Of a stretch of 57,629 nt of DNA, positions 17,337-24,946 are shown piece by piece. The first letter of the stretch is position 1, and the number at the start of each line of letters is the position of its first letter. The DNA is taken from positions 1-57,629 of the forward strand of contig JABFRU010000070.1 in NCBI GenBank assembly GCA_013140985.1. The letters run 5' to 3'. The DNA is from Chitinophagaceae bacterium. Lineage in GTDB: Bacteria > Bacteroidota > Bacteroidia > Chitinophagales > Chitinophagaceae. Made by a program: the position numbers and the translations under genes. The notes under the pieces are model-generated. The model saw nothing but the letters and a program-made list of their open reading frames with translations, searched no databases and had not been told where the DNA came from.

Positions 17337-17843
17337 CTTCAACCGCATCATCATTTTTTCTACCATTTTATAAGTAGCGGGGCAGCATTCAATATTCTGC
17401 TTGTGCACATGCCCATAGTCCTTCATATTTTTTCTCAGGTGAGGATAGCCGGCACAGTCGGCAGGGCGAACCTCATAAATACCACACAGGTTGGTTTTCA
17501 GATCGAGGAACTGGCAAGGTTCTGTTTTATTCAGCCAGTCCCGGTCACCGCCTCTTTCTCTTCGCAGCCATTTTGTTTTGAACTCCTCTTCGGTTTGACC
17601 AAGATGAGCTGATATTCTCTTGATATCTTTTGCATTGAAGGTTGGCGTCATTGTTTTGCAGCAATTAGCGCAACTGAGGCAATCCACTTCTTTCCATACT
17701 TCTTTCTCTATCTGAACAGCGAGGTTTTGAAACCCTTTGGGTTGTTTTTTTTCCAGTTTGCTGAGAAAACGCCGAAAGCGGCTCTTACTGTGACGGACCC
17801 TTTGTTTGAATGAACGGAAATTAACGGGCTGTGTTAACTGCAT
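17313..17843 (-). CDS. YkgJ-like cysteine-cluster protein (putative Fe-S or Zn binding)
   Basis: 176 residues with nine cysteines in the YkgJ/CxxCxxCC arrangement: Cys55, Cys58, Cys61 and Cys62 (DCLSCANCCKT), Cys110 (TEPCQFLD), Cys120 (NLCGIYEVRP), Cys130 (ADCAGYP), and Cys153/Cys154 (IECCPATY). This cluster is annotated as a probable Fe-S or zinc site in a family of unknown function. A basic N-terminal stretch (KQRVRHSKSRFRRFLSKLEKK) precedes it. The last seven residues, KEVASRE, are encoded entirely by the heptamer array at 17316-17336, so the natural C-terminus may have been replaced or extended. No partner gene is evident. Confidence 0.85.
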   Translation of the reverse strand: MQLTQPVNFRSFKQRVRHSKSRFRRFLSKLEKKQPKGFQNLAVQIEKEVWKEVDCLSCANCCKTMTPTFNAKDIKRISAHLGQTEEEFKTKWLRRERGGDRDWLNKTEPCQFLDLKTNLCGIYEVRPADCAGYPHLRKNMKDYGHVHKQNIECCPATYKMVEKMMMRLKKEVASRE

Positions 17844-17902
17844 GCTGCGAAGATAATCATTCAGTGATTTAAAAGAATTTTCTATTGCTGTGAGGCAATG
17901 GT

Positions 17903-17910
17903 TATTTTTG
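17903..17910 (+). promoter_or_regulatory. -7 promoter box of the lipoprotein gene at 17927
   Basis: TATTTTTG fits TAnnTTTG and ends 16 bases before the ATG. A TTG at 17885-17887 lies 15 bases upstream, shorter than the usual 17-23 base spacer. Confidence 0.5.
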
Positions 17911-17926
17911 TTCTTAAATCAATACT

Positions 17927-18580
17927 ATGCGATCATTATTTATTTTTCTGCTGGCAATTGCAATAATAAGTTACAATATGGGATGCAAATCCGGTGAAAC
18001 CGCCAAAACATTTTGCGATACAACCTGCCTGAAGGACTCTATAAAATTTACCGGGGATCATAAATTGGCCCCTTATGTATATATCACTGCCAGCAGTTGT
18101 ATTGCTGACACTATTACCTGGAGTTATAAAGGAATGGGAGTAAACAGGAAGATTGATATTGCCGGTCTGCTGAAGAACTCCGTTCATATCAATAAGAATA
18201 ATATCAAATGTTTTATCAAAGACACTGCGTATGCATGGCTGGTGTTCAATGATTGTGCAAGCGGCAGAGGCTACCAGGTGAAACTCCCTTTCAATAAAAC
18301 GGCCGATATTGGAAGAAAAAGTGGCGGCATTAATAATACGGATCCAAAATTTGCAGTAGCCGATGGTCTTATTGCTTATACTGACCGGGGAAATATTTTT
18401 GTTGAAGAAATAGCTACCGGGAAAAAAGCACAGATGACCTTTGGGGAAGATCTCGGTATTGAATTCGATATCATTCATGAGTATATTGATTCTGTCAGCA
18501 TCACCCCCACAAAAATTTGGTCCAAAGTAAAGATCGGCAAAGAGTGGGTTGTAAAAGAAAAGGATATTACATTAGAATAA
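17927..18580 (+). CDS. Hypothetical lipoprotein
   Basis: 217 residues with a lipoprotein signal peptide: MRSLFIFLLAIAIISYNMGC, where Cys20 would be lipidated. The mature part has no recognised domain. It is beta-rich, with two early cysteines (TFCDTTCLKD), two more mid-protein (ASSCIADT, NIKCFIK) and a segment YTDRGNIFVEEIATGKKAQMTF. The Cys pairs suggest disulfides in the periplasm. It lies 31 bases upstream of xerD on the same strand, probably co-transcribed by position only. I do not recognise a family. Confidence 0.75.
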   Translation: MRSLFIFLLAIAIISYNMGCKSGETAKTFCDTTCLKDSIKFTGDHKLAPYVYITASSCIADTITWSYKGMGVNRKIDIAGLLKNSVHINKNNIKCFIKDTAYAWLVFNDCASGRGYQVKLPFNKTADIGRKSGGINNTDPKFAVADGLIAYTDRGNIFVEEIATGKKAQMTFGEDLGIEFDIIHEYIDSVSITPTKIWSKVKIGKEWVVKEKDITLE

Positions 18581-18611
18581 ACTGGTTAAGCAAGTACCAA
18601 ATTAACCAACA

Positions 18612-19511
18612 ATGTGGGAGCCCTATAAAAAAGGATTCAAAGCATACCTGCAATTAGAAAAATCTCTTTCAGAAAATACTGTACGGGCTTACTTGCGGGA
18701 TATTGAATTGCTGACGCAGCATTTGCAGGAAGAAGGATCATTAAAAGCACCCGCTGATATTATATTAAAAGATCTTCAACAATTTGTCAAGAATGTTGCC
18801 GAACTGGGCATGACAGCTTCTTCGCAGGCAAGGATCATTTCAGGCATTAAATCTTTTTATAAGTATTGTTTACTGGAAAATATTTCAAAAACAGATCCTA
18901 CTACTTTGCTGGAGGCGCCGAAATTAAAAAGAACATTACCGGATGTGCTTAGTTTTGAAGAGATCGAAAACATCATTGCCCAAATAGACATGAGCAAAGC
19001 AGAAGGAGGCCGGAACAAAGCTATCCTTGAAACAATGTATAGCTGCGGCCTGCGGGTAAGTGAAGTAGTGAATTTGAGAATATCACAGCTTTATCTTGAT
19101 GTTGGTTTCATCCGGGTGCTGGGCAAAGGCGACAAAGAAAGATTGATACCCATTGGCAGCAGCGCTGTAAAGTACATTGGTATATATAAAGATGATATCA
19201 GGGTTCATAGTGAAATAAAAAAAGGGAGTGAGGATATTTTATTTCTTAACAGGCTTGGCAACAAACTTTCGAGGGTAATGATATTTTATATCATTAAAGA
19301 ACTGGCGCAGAAAGCCGGTATAAAAAAAACTGTTTCACCTCATACATTCCGTCATTCATTCGCCACGCATTTGGTGGAAGGTGGTGCTGACCTGAGAGCA
19401 GTGCAGGAAATGCTGGGGCATGAAAGCATTACTACTACCGAGATCTATACTCATCTTGACCGGGAATTTTTAAGAAAAACGCTGGAGCAATTTCATCCCG
19501 GGTTCAAATAA
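18612..19511 (+). CDS. xerD: Site-specific tyrosine recombinase XerD
   Basis: 299-residue cytoplasmic recombinase that resolves chromosome dimers at dif together with XerC. The N-terminal SAM-like core-binding domain covers about 1-95 (NTVRAYLRDIELL). The catalytic domain carries Arg148 (CGLRVSEV), Lys172 (LGKGDKERLIP), His244 and Arg247 (HTFRHSFATHL), His270 (LGHESI) and the nucleophile Tyr279 (TEIYTHLD). Length and motif spacing are those of chromosomal XerC/D rather than phage integrases, and no attachment site or cargo boundary is visible, so a housekeeping role is favoured. XerC versus XerD is assigned by overall resemblance. A strong terminator starts at its stop codon. Confidence 0.93.
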   Translation: MWEPYKKGFKAYLQLEKSLSENTVRAYLRDIELLTQHLQEEGSLKAPADIILKDLQQFVKNVAELGMTASSQARIISGIKSFYKYCLLENISKTDPTTLLEAPKLKRTLPDVLSFEEIENIIAQIDMSKAEGGRNKAILETMYSCGLRVSEVVNLRISQLYLDVGFIRVLGKGDKERLIPIGSSAVKYIGIYKDDIRVHSEIKKGSEDILFLNRLGNKLSRVMIFYIIKELAQKAGIKKTVSPHTFRHSFATHLVEGGADLRAVQEMLGHESITTTEIYTHLDREFLRKTLEQFHPGFK

Positions 19512-19549
19512 AAAAAAACTCTTCCCTGGTGGCAGGAAGAGTTTTTTTT
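19511..19549. terminator. Bidirectional terminator between xerD and a convergent lipoprotein gene
   Basis: An A8 tract and ACTCTTCC-type arm (19511-19525) pair with GGAAGAG plus a T run (19535-19549) around CTGGTGGCA. The T/A tracts on both sides make it functional in both directions, for xerD (stop 19511) and the minus gene ending at 19564. Confidence 0.9.
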
Positions 19550-19563
19550 ATTTGACGATTGTG

Positions 19564-20193
19564 TTATCGTTCCAATATAAATGCCTTCGCAAGCCATGAT
19601 TCATTGGTTTTGCCATTATCGGGGGTAATGTTAATTTCCGAATGCAATGTGATAACCTTATCAGCATGATTCTCCAGGTCTCCCATTTTAATTTGAGCAA
19701 ACATATAAACCTGGCCGGTAAGTTCCTGTGGCACTCCTATTTCATATTGGGAAGCTTCTTCATAAGAAATAAGGTCTGTAGATAGCAAAGCCTCGTTTGT
19801 TTTTGAATCTACTAAAGTCAATGTACTCTTGTTTGAAGGATCTGGCATATGCTCCGGAGAAACAATTACATAAAAAACTGCATAGTCGCCGTTTCCAGAG
19901 TGCATAACAGATCTCTTTGAATAACCGAGTTTAAGTTGATGTGGTTGATAAATGACAGGATAAATATATGACTGTTGACCTTCGGTGCCATCGGGAATAG
20001 CAATTATGTGAATAAGAGGGCTTACCCTGGCAGTCGTCCTGTTTTGTGTTCCTGTGTTTTGCGTTCCGGGAGTTTGTGTCCCTGTTGTTGTAGCCGCTTC
20101 ATCATTTGGCAGCAGGTCCATTGATGACTTGGAACATGAGGCTATTGAAATAGCAATAAAGGCAATCATGCCCAGGCGGAAGAGATTTTTCAT
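19564..20193 (-). CDS. Hypothetical lipoprotein with Thr/Gly/Gln-rich linker
   Basis: 209 residues. The signal peptide MKNLFRLGMIAFIAISIASC has a clear lipobox with Cys20. A linker of TGTQTPGTQNTGTQN repeats (about 37-52) tethers a beta-rich domain with LIHIIAIPDGTEGQQ and VYMFAQIKMGDLENHADK. No known catalytic or binding motif is visible. The architecture suggests a surface or periplasmic lipoprotein held off the membrane. It follows the two T9SS paralogues on the same strand with a 175-base gap upstream, so it probably has its own promoter. Function unknown. Confidence 0.8.
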   Translation of the reverse strand: MKNLFRLGMIAFIAISIASCSKSSMDLLPNDEAATTTGTQTPGTQNTGTQNRTTARVSPLIHIIAIPDGTEGQQSYIYPVIYQPHQLKLGYSKRSVMHSGNGDYAVFYVIVSPEHMPDPSNKSTLTLVDSKTNEALLSTDLISYEEASQYEIGVPQELTGQVYMFAQIKMGDLENHADKVITLHSEINITPDNGKTNESWLAKAFILER

Positions 20194-20338
20194 AAGGTGT
20201 TGTTTTAAAAATTTTAATTAATGATACGAATGCAAAGATGTTCTCATATCATTGAAGTCACAATAGGAAATGCCTCATAGAAGAATGAAATAGCAACTGC
20301 GATGATTACGCTTCTTAAATTGAACTACCTAAAGAGGG

Positions 20339-20356
20339 TTAAGAGCAAACTCTTAA
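20339..20356 (-). terminator. Weak hairpin after the T9SS paralogue pair
   Basis: TTAAGAG (20339-20345) and CTCTTAA (20350-20356) form a 7-bp stem with a CAAA loop, 13 bases beyond the minus-strand stop at 20369. The T-rich tract precedes rather than follows the stem, so strength is doubtful. Confidence 0.4.
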
Positions 20357-20368
20357 AACAATTTTTTC

Positions 20369-21772
20369 TTACTGAACAACTATTTTCCCGGTGAATTTCT
20401 TTCCTGTTTTTTTATTGATGAGTACGACAAAATAATTTCCGGCTGCCATTTGAGGGACATGAATACTTAGTGTTCTTGCTTCTGCATCTATCCATATTTC
20501 CTGCTGGTAAACAGATTGACCCGATTCATTCAGCATTTGCAATGTGTGATAACCTTCATCTGTTTGTTTCCATTCAATATTCAGGTTGGCGCCTGCATCA
20601 ACAGGATTGGGAAATACAGTAAACCCGTTGGCTGATTTCTTTAAAGAGATATCCGGTATAAGAGGAATGGGGGCATTTTTTTTATGCTGTTTGATTACAA
20701 TAACACCAACATCATAACTTGGCGGTAGAGCCTGCATACGAATGATCACGTTCCCTTTCAGCGATCCTTTATCAACTACAACCTCCGTGGTGACCAGATC
20801 TATAGCAGAGCCTACCAGGGACAACTTATCCCAGCCTTGCTGAGGCCTGATCAAGAATTCACCATTTTGATCAGCCATAACACCGGTCTTTGTTCCTTTA
20901 ATGATTACTGATGCGAAAGGAACACCATCCCCCTTTTCATCGATCACTTTTCCTTTTACTTCCTGATCGGCTACTGACGTTACATAAGTGCCTCTAACTA
21001 CCGCACCCATCCTTATTGTTGAACATGTTACCATGACTTCTTTCAACCATCCTTTTTCTTGCAAGACCACCGTAAATGTTCCGATAAGATTGGAGAAATC
21101 TCTCACCCTTACTTCTTTTCTTTCATAACCGGCGGATGAAATAAATATGTGCCCGTTAACATCCAATATGCCTTTATCCAACTTAAATAACCCATTTTTA
21201 TCAGCGGCGCCGCCTTTGCCGATCACACCTGTTATGATACTAGCATAAGGAACAGCTTCTCCTTTTTCATCAACTACTTTTAATTGAATAGTGCCATTCA
21301 ACTTCGTTACCATCGCCGGTTCAATATCACCCATTATCATCACCTCTCCCTTTGGAGGTTTAACGCAGATAGTGGGTGCCACTAAACCCATCTTAGGTCT
21401 TAGTACCGGTGGTTTTTTTGTAGTATCTGTGTTTGTTGTTTTAACTCTTATCTCTCCCTGTGCTTTTGCAGAGGTGGCTTTTATAGAAACTAAAAATGCA
21501 GGTAATGCGATCTGGAAAAAATATTTGAACCAGGGAATTCTTTTCTTCGGTATCTCAATATCTCTCTGCAACTGGTCGGTCATAAACCTTCCGCAAACAG
21601 AACCGGTGGTTGGCTTTTTAAAAAACTCAGCCACCTGCCGGTCGCTCATCGTACTAAAATCAACCACTTGTTTTTGGCAGGAGCCACAAAACTTTCCTTG
21701 CTCTACGGGGGTCATTGCATCCCAACTCTCATGGCAGGGTTTGGGGATGCTTAGCTGAATTTTTTTGCTCAT
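20369..21772 (-). CDS. Cys-head protein with internal signal peptide, two CarboxypepD_reg-like domains and T9SS sorting domain
   Basis: 467 residues. Residues 1-75 form a Cys-containing head: Cys13 (PCHESWDAM), Cys29/Cys32 (FCGSCQ) and Cys60 (VCGRFM), with VVDFSTMSDRQVAEFF between. A classic signal-peptide tripartite pattern comes only after it: basic KKRIPWFKY (76-84), hydrophobic FFQIALPAFLVSI and an AKA cleavage site near 104. Two CarboxypepD_reg-like beta domains follow (about 134-235 and 265-350, with VKGKVIDEKGDGVPFASV and GTKTGVMADQNGEF). The end is a T9SS type A sorting domain (VFPNPVDAGANL to KIVVQ). The head may stay cytosolic and bind metal; its fate on cleavage is unknown. It is second in an apparent operon with its paralogue, 13 bases apart. 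Confidence 0.85.
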   Translation of the reverse strand: MSKKIQLSIPKPCHESWDAMTPVEQGKFCGSCQKQVVDFSTMSDRQVAEFFKKPTTGSVCGRFMTDQLQRDIEIPKKRIPWFKYFFQIALPAFLVSIKATSAKAQGEIRVKTTNTDTTKKPPVLRPKMGLVAPTICVKPPKGEVMIMGDIEPAMVTKLNGTIQLKVVDEKGEAVPYASIITGVIGKGGAADKNGLFKLDKGILDVNGHIFISSAGYERKEVRVRDFSNLIGTFTVVLQEKGWLKEVMVTCSTIRMGAVVRGTYVTSVADQEVKGKVIDEKGDGVPFASVIIKGTKTGVMADQNGEFLIRPQQGWDKLSLVGSAIDLVTTEVVVDKGSLKGNVIIRMQALPPSYDVGVIVIKQHKKNAPIPLIPDISLKKSANGFTVFPNPVDAGANLNIEWKQTDEGYHTLQMLNESGQSVYQQEIWIDAEARTLSIHVPQMAAGNYFVVLINKKTGKKFTGKIVVQ

Positions 21773-21785
21773 AAAAAAAATTTGA

Positions 21786-23372
21786 TCACTGAATGATTAT
21801 TTTTTCTGTAAACTTCTTTCCTGTTTTTTTATCTGTCATTACGATAAAATAATTTCCTGCAGCTACTTTTGGAATATCTATGTTCAGCAGCTTTGAATCG
21901 GCAGCGATCCATACTTCCTGTTGATGAACAGATTGCCCGGATGGATTCAACAGTTGCATGGTATAATAGCCTTGATCCGCTTTTTCCCATGCAATAGTCA
22001 GACTTCCCCCTGCTTCAACAGGATTGGGGAAAATTTTGAAAGCTACCTCATTGGTACATTTGATCTCCGGTATTACCGGCACATTCTTCGGTTCTTTTTT
22101 CTTCTTGCTTTTTGTGAATGAAATACCACCCAGGGTGTACGGCTGAAGATATACTGTAATTTCCTTTTGATCTTTTACCTTGACCTCCTTTCTTTCAAAT
22201 CCGACAGTAGTAAATTCCAGTACATCTTTAGCTGTTGCATTAATATTGAATTCACCATTCTCTTTTGTTACTGTTCCTGTTTTTGTTCCCTTGATAATTA
22301 CAGAAACATTGGGTAAAGGGTTTGTCCTCTCATCCATCACTTTTCCAGTTATTATTTCTCCTTTGATTGCAACAACAGTTTCTTTCTTTGGTTTTATCTT
22401 TTTAGGTCTGTTATATGAAACTGAAATACTACCTGCAGTAAGAATCACTTCAGTCCCGGAAATATACAGCTGACGCATGGTCAGTGAAACTGTATTTCTG
22501 GTTCCTACTGTTATTTCTGCACTTTCATGACCCGAAGCTGTGGCTAATAAAACATCCCCTGTCTTTGTCAGTATGCGAAAGTTTCCATTATTATCGGTAG
22601 GGGTGCCAACCCGGGTTCCTTTAATAACAACAGTTGCGCCGGGCACCGGTGCTCCTATTTCATCCGTTACAACTCCATTGATAGTTCTTTTGTTGGTATC
22701 AATAATAGCAACATTTAATCCACCTATTTTTCCAGTCAGTCCATTGGAAAGATTAACAGGTGCCGGAATACTCAGGTCTCTTGTTCTCGCCAGGTCCAAT
22801 GTTGTTTGGTACTTAACCGGAACAATAATAGGACAACAGGATACTTTTGAAAGTATATCGAAAATATTTGCTGGTGCAGGAGTTTGCTTAAAAGGGATCT
22901 GCGCTATTACCACTACTTCAGGCATTGTAATAGCATTATCTGTTACTGGTTTTTCCAGGTTCGATCTTAATGGCTGTCCCAATGAGAATCTTGTATCAGC
23001 AAACACACCCTCCTTCTTTGTTGTATCGGTTGTTACAATTTTAGGCTTTGCTTCTCCTTTGATGGTTTGAGCCGATGCTTTTATAGAAACTAAAAATGCA
23101 GGTAATGCTACCTGGAAAAAATATTTGAACCAGGGAATTCTTTTTTTAGGAATTTCAATGTCTCTTTCCAATTGATCCGACATGAAGCGACCGCAAACAG
23201 AACCTGTGGATGGTTTTTTAAAAAATTCCGCCACCTGCCGGTCACTCATTGTACTGAAATCAACTACTTGCTTTTGGCAGGAATTACAGAAACGACCTTT
23301 ATCAACCGGGGTCATTGCATCCCAATTCTCATGACAAGGTTCGGGAATACTTATCTGAAGTTTTTTAGCCAT
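21786..23372 (-). CDS. Cys-head protein with internal signal peptide, CarboxypepD_reg-like domains and T9SS sorting domain (paralogue)
   Basis: 528 residues and first of the pair. The first 99 residues match the downstream paralogue at all but about 13 positions, including Cys13, Cys29, Cys32, Cys60 and the KKRIPWFKYFFQVALPAFLVS signal segment; the likely cleavage is after ASA near 101. The mature region differs: a linker with CCPIIVP, then CarboxypepD_reg-like domains (about 210-300 with INGVVTDEIGAPVPGATVV, and about 340-410 with ITGKVMDERTNPLPNVSV). The C-terminal T9SS domain runs from IFPNPVEAGGSL to KIIIQ. CarboxypepD_reg domains occur on SusC-type receptors and surface proteins. The role here is unknown. 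The gene follows a toroid-fold secreted-protein gene whose terminator lies elsewhere, so it likely has its own promoter. Confidence 0.85.
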   Translation of the reverse strand: MAKKLQISIPEPCHENWDAMTPVDKGRFCNSCQKQVVDFSTMSDRQVAEFFKKPSTGSVCGRFMSDQLERDIEIPKKRIPWFKYFFQVALPAFLVSIKASAQTIKGEAKPKIVTTDTTKKEGVFADTRFSLGQPLRSNLEKPVTDNAITMPEVVVIAQIPFKQTPAPANIFDILSKVSCCPIIVPVKYQTTLDLARTRDLSIPAPVNLSNGLTGKIGGLNVAIIDTNKRTINGVVTDEIGAPVPGATVVIKGTRVGTPTDNNGNFRILTKTGDVLLATASGHESAEITVGTRNTVSLTMRQLYISGTEVILTAGSISVSYNRPKKIKPKKETVVAIKGEIITGKVMDERTNPLPNVSVIIKGTKTGTVTKENGEFNINATAKDVLEFTTVGFERKEVKVKDQKEITVYLQPYTLGGISFTKSKKKKEPKNVPVIPEIKCTNEVAFKIFPNPVEAGGSLTIAWEKADQGYYTMQLLNPSGQSVHQQEVWIAADSKLLNIDIPKVAAGNYFIVMTDKKTGKKFTEKIIIQ

Positions 23373-23422
23373 ACGAGCAGTTTTTAATCATTCCAATCAA
23401 AGTAATCAGCGGTAAAAAAGAA

Positions 23423-23442
23423 GGGCTGGTAGAAACCAGCCC
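23423..23442 (-). terminator. Terminator of the secreted toroid-fold gene
   Basis: GGGCTGGT (23423-23430) and ACCAGCCC (23435-23442) form an 8-bp perfect stem with a 4-base loop, 28 bases past the minus-strand stop at 23470. A TTCTTTTTT run follows on the minus strand. Confidence 0.85.
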
Positions 23443-23469
23443 CGTTATCACTAACCGGCTGTTAAATGA

Positions 23470-24813
23470 TTAGTTACTTTTCTTCTGATGCTGCTGCATT
23501 GAAAATTGCATATCGTTATGTATAGAAAGTATCAAAAGACAGGTGGCAGTGCAGAAAACCGGGCTGGTGATACAATGATGCCCCTGCCAGCTGCCGTCTG
23601 TATTCTGGATATTGACCAGTTTACCTGACATCATATTGTACCATTTTTCCCATTCATTGCCTCCCTGCATCATAATGCTCTCGCCAGTCATCAGGAAACT
23701 CATGAACTCTTCTCCACCATTATTACCAAAACCCTGCATTACATCTTCCCGCAAAGCCTGTTGCTGAGATGCTTTATTAATCGAATAAGCAGTAACCAGT
23801 TCTTTGGCTTTTATAGCATCCACTCCGGCCGCCCGGAGATTTTCTTCTGTTACTTTTTCATCCTTTATCGCCCCGCTTGCCATACCCCGCACAATAACTT
23901 CCTGTGCCGCCCTGGCATCTTTGGCGCTGGCTCTTGTAGTACTTGATAACCCATAAAGCAATACGCCGGCTGCTTCACTTGTTACGGCTGCATTTGTTTT
24001 TGTATCAAAATTTCCATTTTGATAATTGCGGCTGCGCTTCAGTACTGCAGTATCAACTTTTCTTCCAACATCCTCCGCACTTTCCAGCGCATTATTGGCC
24101 AAAGCCGATTGCAACACCGGCGCCCAGCCCCCATCTTTCCAGGATCCATCATTGCTTTGTCCTTTCTGTATCCTTGCCACACATTTATCCAATGCCTTTT
24201 CAATTCTTTTTTTCATTTGTGCATCACTTATATCATAGCGGAGAATATTAGTGAAGAACTGTGCGGTGAGGATCACATCAATATTCCTTCCTAGTTTGGT
24301 CTGTGGTTGTGTATTCTCCAATTTAGTGAGATAGGGTTGCACATCAGGACAATCTTCAACTTGTTTCAATAAAAACTCCGTTGCATTTTTCAAATTTTTT
24401 GAATATTCCCCTTTCTCCAATGTATTATCCGTTCTCAGTAGTGACATCGCAACTAATGAGGTAGTGGCAGGATCGCTTGTCACAGCATGGGGATCCGTCA
24501 CTTGTTGATTGTAATGAGTGCCGGCACCCCAGCCACCATCATTTCCCTGTGCTTTGCCGGTCCACTCTAATCCCTTTTTAATAGCCGCTTCAACTTTTTC
24601 AGGTGTTTTAAAAACACTGATCCGTTTACCCTCCTGGCTGGTGTCAAGACCTAAAATTGTTTTCATAATACAGACGTGGTTCAATGCTGTATTGTTACAG
24701 CGCACCACTTTCATTTCTTCACTCTTGCTGTGATTATTAACAGCAAGAAACCCTGCTACAGCTAATACTGATGCTGACAACAAAGCATTTCTTTTTCTTA
24801 CTAAAATTTTCAT
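23470..24813 (-). CDS. Exported alpha/alpha-toroid (prenyltransferase/squalene-cyclase-like repeat) protein
   Basis: 447 residues with an N-terminal hydrophobic segment (LLSASVLAVAGFLAV) that could be a signal peptide or anchor. Repeats typical of the terpenoid cyclase/prenyltransferase toroid are visible as GNDGGWGAGTHY (about 91-102), SNDGSWKDGGWAP (about 222-234) and NTDGSWQGHHC (about 412-422). These QxDGxW-like turns stabilise an alpha-barrel. The catalytic DxDD of squalene-hopene cyclases is absent, so cyclase activity is unlikely. Six cysteines, including SPVFCTATC near the end, suggest disulfides outside the cytoplasm. It lies 133 bases downstream of the VWA/SusC-like gene on the same strand and may be expressed with it. 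Function unknown; a binding or scaffold role is an inference. Confidence 0.75.
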   Translation of the reverse strand: MKILVRKRNALLSASVLAVAGFLAVNNHSKSEEMKVVRCNNTALNHVCIMKTILGLDTSQEGKRISVFKTPEKVEAAIKKGLEWTGKAQGNDGGWGAGTHYNQQVTDPHAVTSDPATTSLVAMSLLRTDNTLEKGEYSKNLKNATEFLLKQVEDCPDVQPYLTKLENTQPQTKLGRNIDVILTAQFFTNILRYDISDAQMKKRIEKALDKCVARIQKGQSNDGSWKDGGWAPVLQSALANNALESAEDVGRKVDTAVLKRSRNYQNGNFDTKTNAAVTSEAAGVLLYGLSSTTRASAKDARAAQEVIVRGMASGAIKDEKVTEENLRAAGVDAIKAKELVTAYSINKASQQQALREDVMQGFGNNGGEEFMSFLMTGESIMMQGGNEWEKWYNMMSGKLVNIQNTDGSWQGHHCITSPVFCTATCLLILSIHNDMQFSMQQHQKKSN

Positions 24814-24861
24814 GGCTTTTTATTTTGAGATTAAAAAAGAATTGCAGCCGGGTAATGATCG

Positions 24862-24941
24862 AAGTCCAGGAACAAGGAAGCAGGGAATTAAAACGGATGA
24901 CTATATGCATCTCGTTTATGGTACTCCCTGCACCTTGCTCA
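24862..24941. repeat. Degenerate inverted heptamer arrays, GGAACAA-type
   Basis: Left heptamers AAGTCCA, GGAACAA, GGAAGCA, GGGAATT (24862-24889) face GTACTCC, CTGCACC, TTGCTCA (24921-24941), which read TGAGCAA, GGTGCAG, GGAGTAC on the other strand. They lie just downstream of the minus-strand VWA gene stop (24947). The period is 7 nt but the words are more diverged than in the other arrays. Confidence 0.6.
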
Positions 24942-24946
24942 ATTAT

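Noticed and set aside
18612-19511. The tyrosine recombinase as an integrase of a mobile element
   Set aside because: Length and motifs are of the XerC/D type and no attachment repeats or cargo genes flank it.
22540-23070. 176-codon open frame on the plus strand
   Set aside because: It is opposite the Cys-head paralogue, and the plus-strand product has the low-complexity look of antisense codons.
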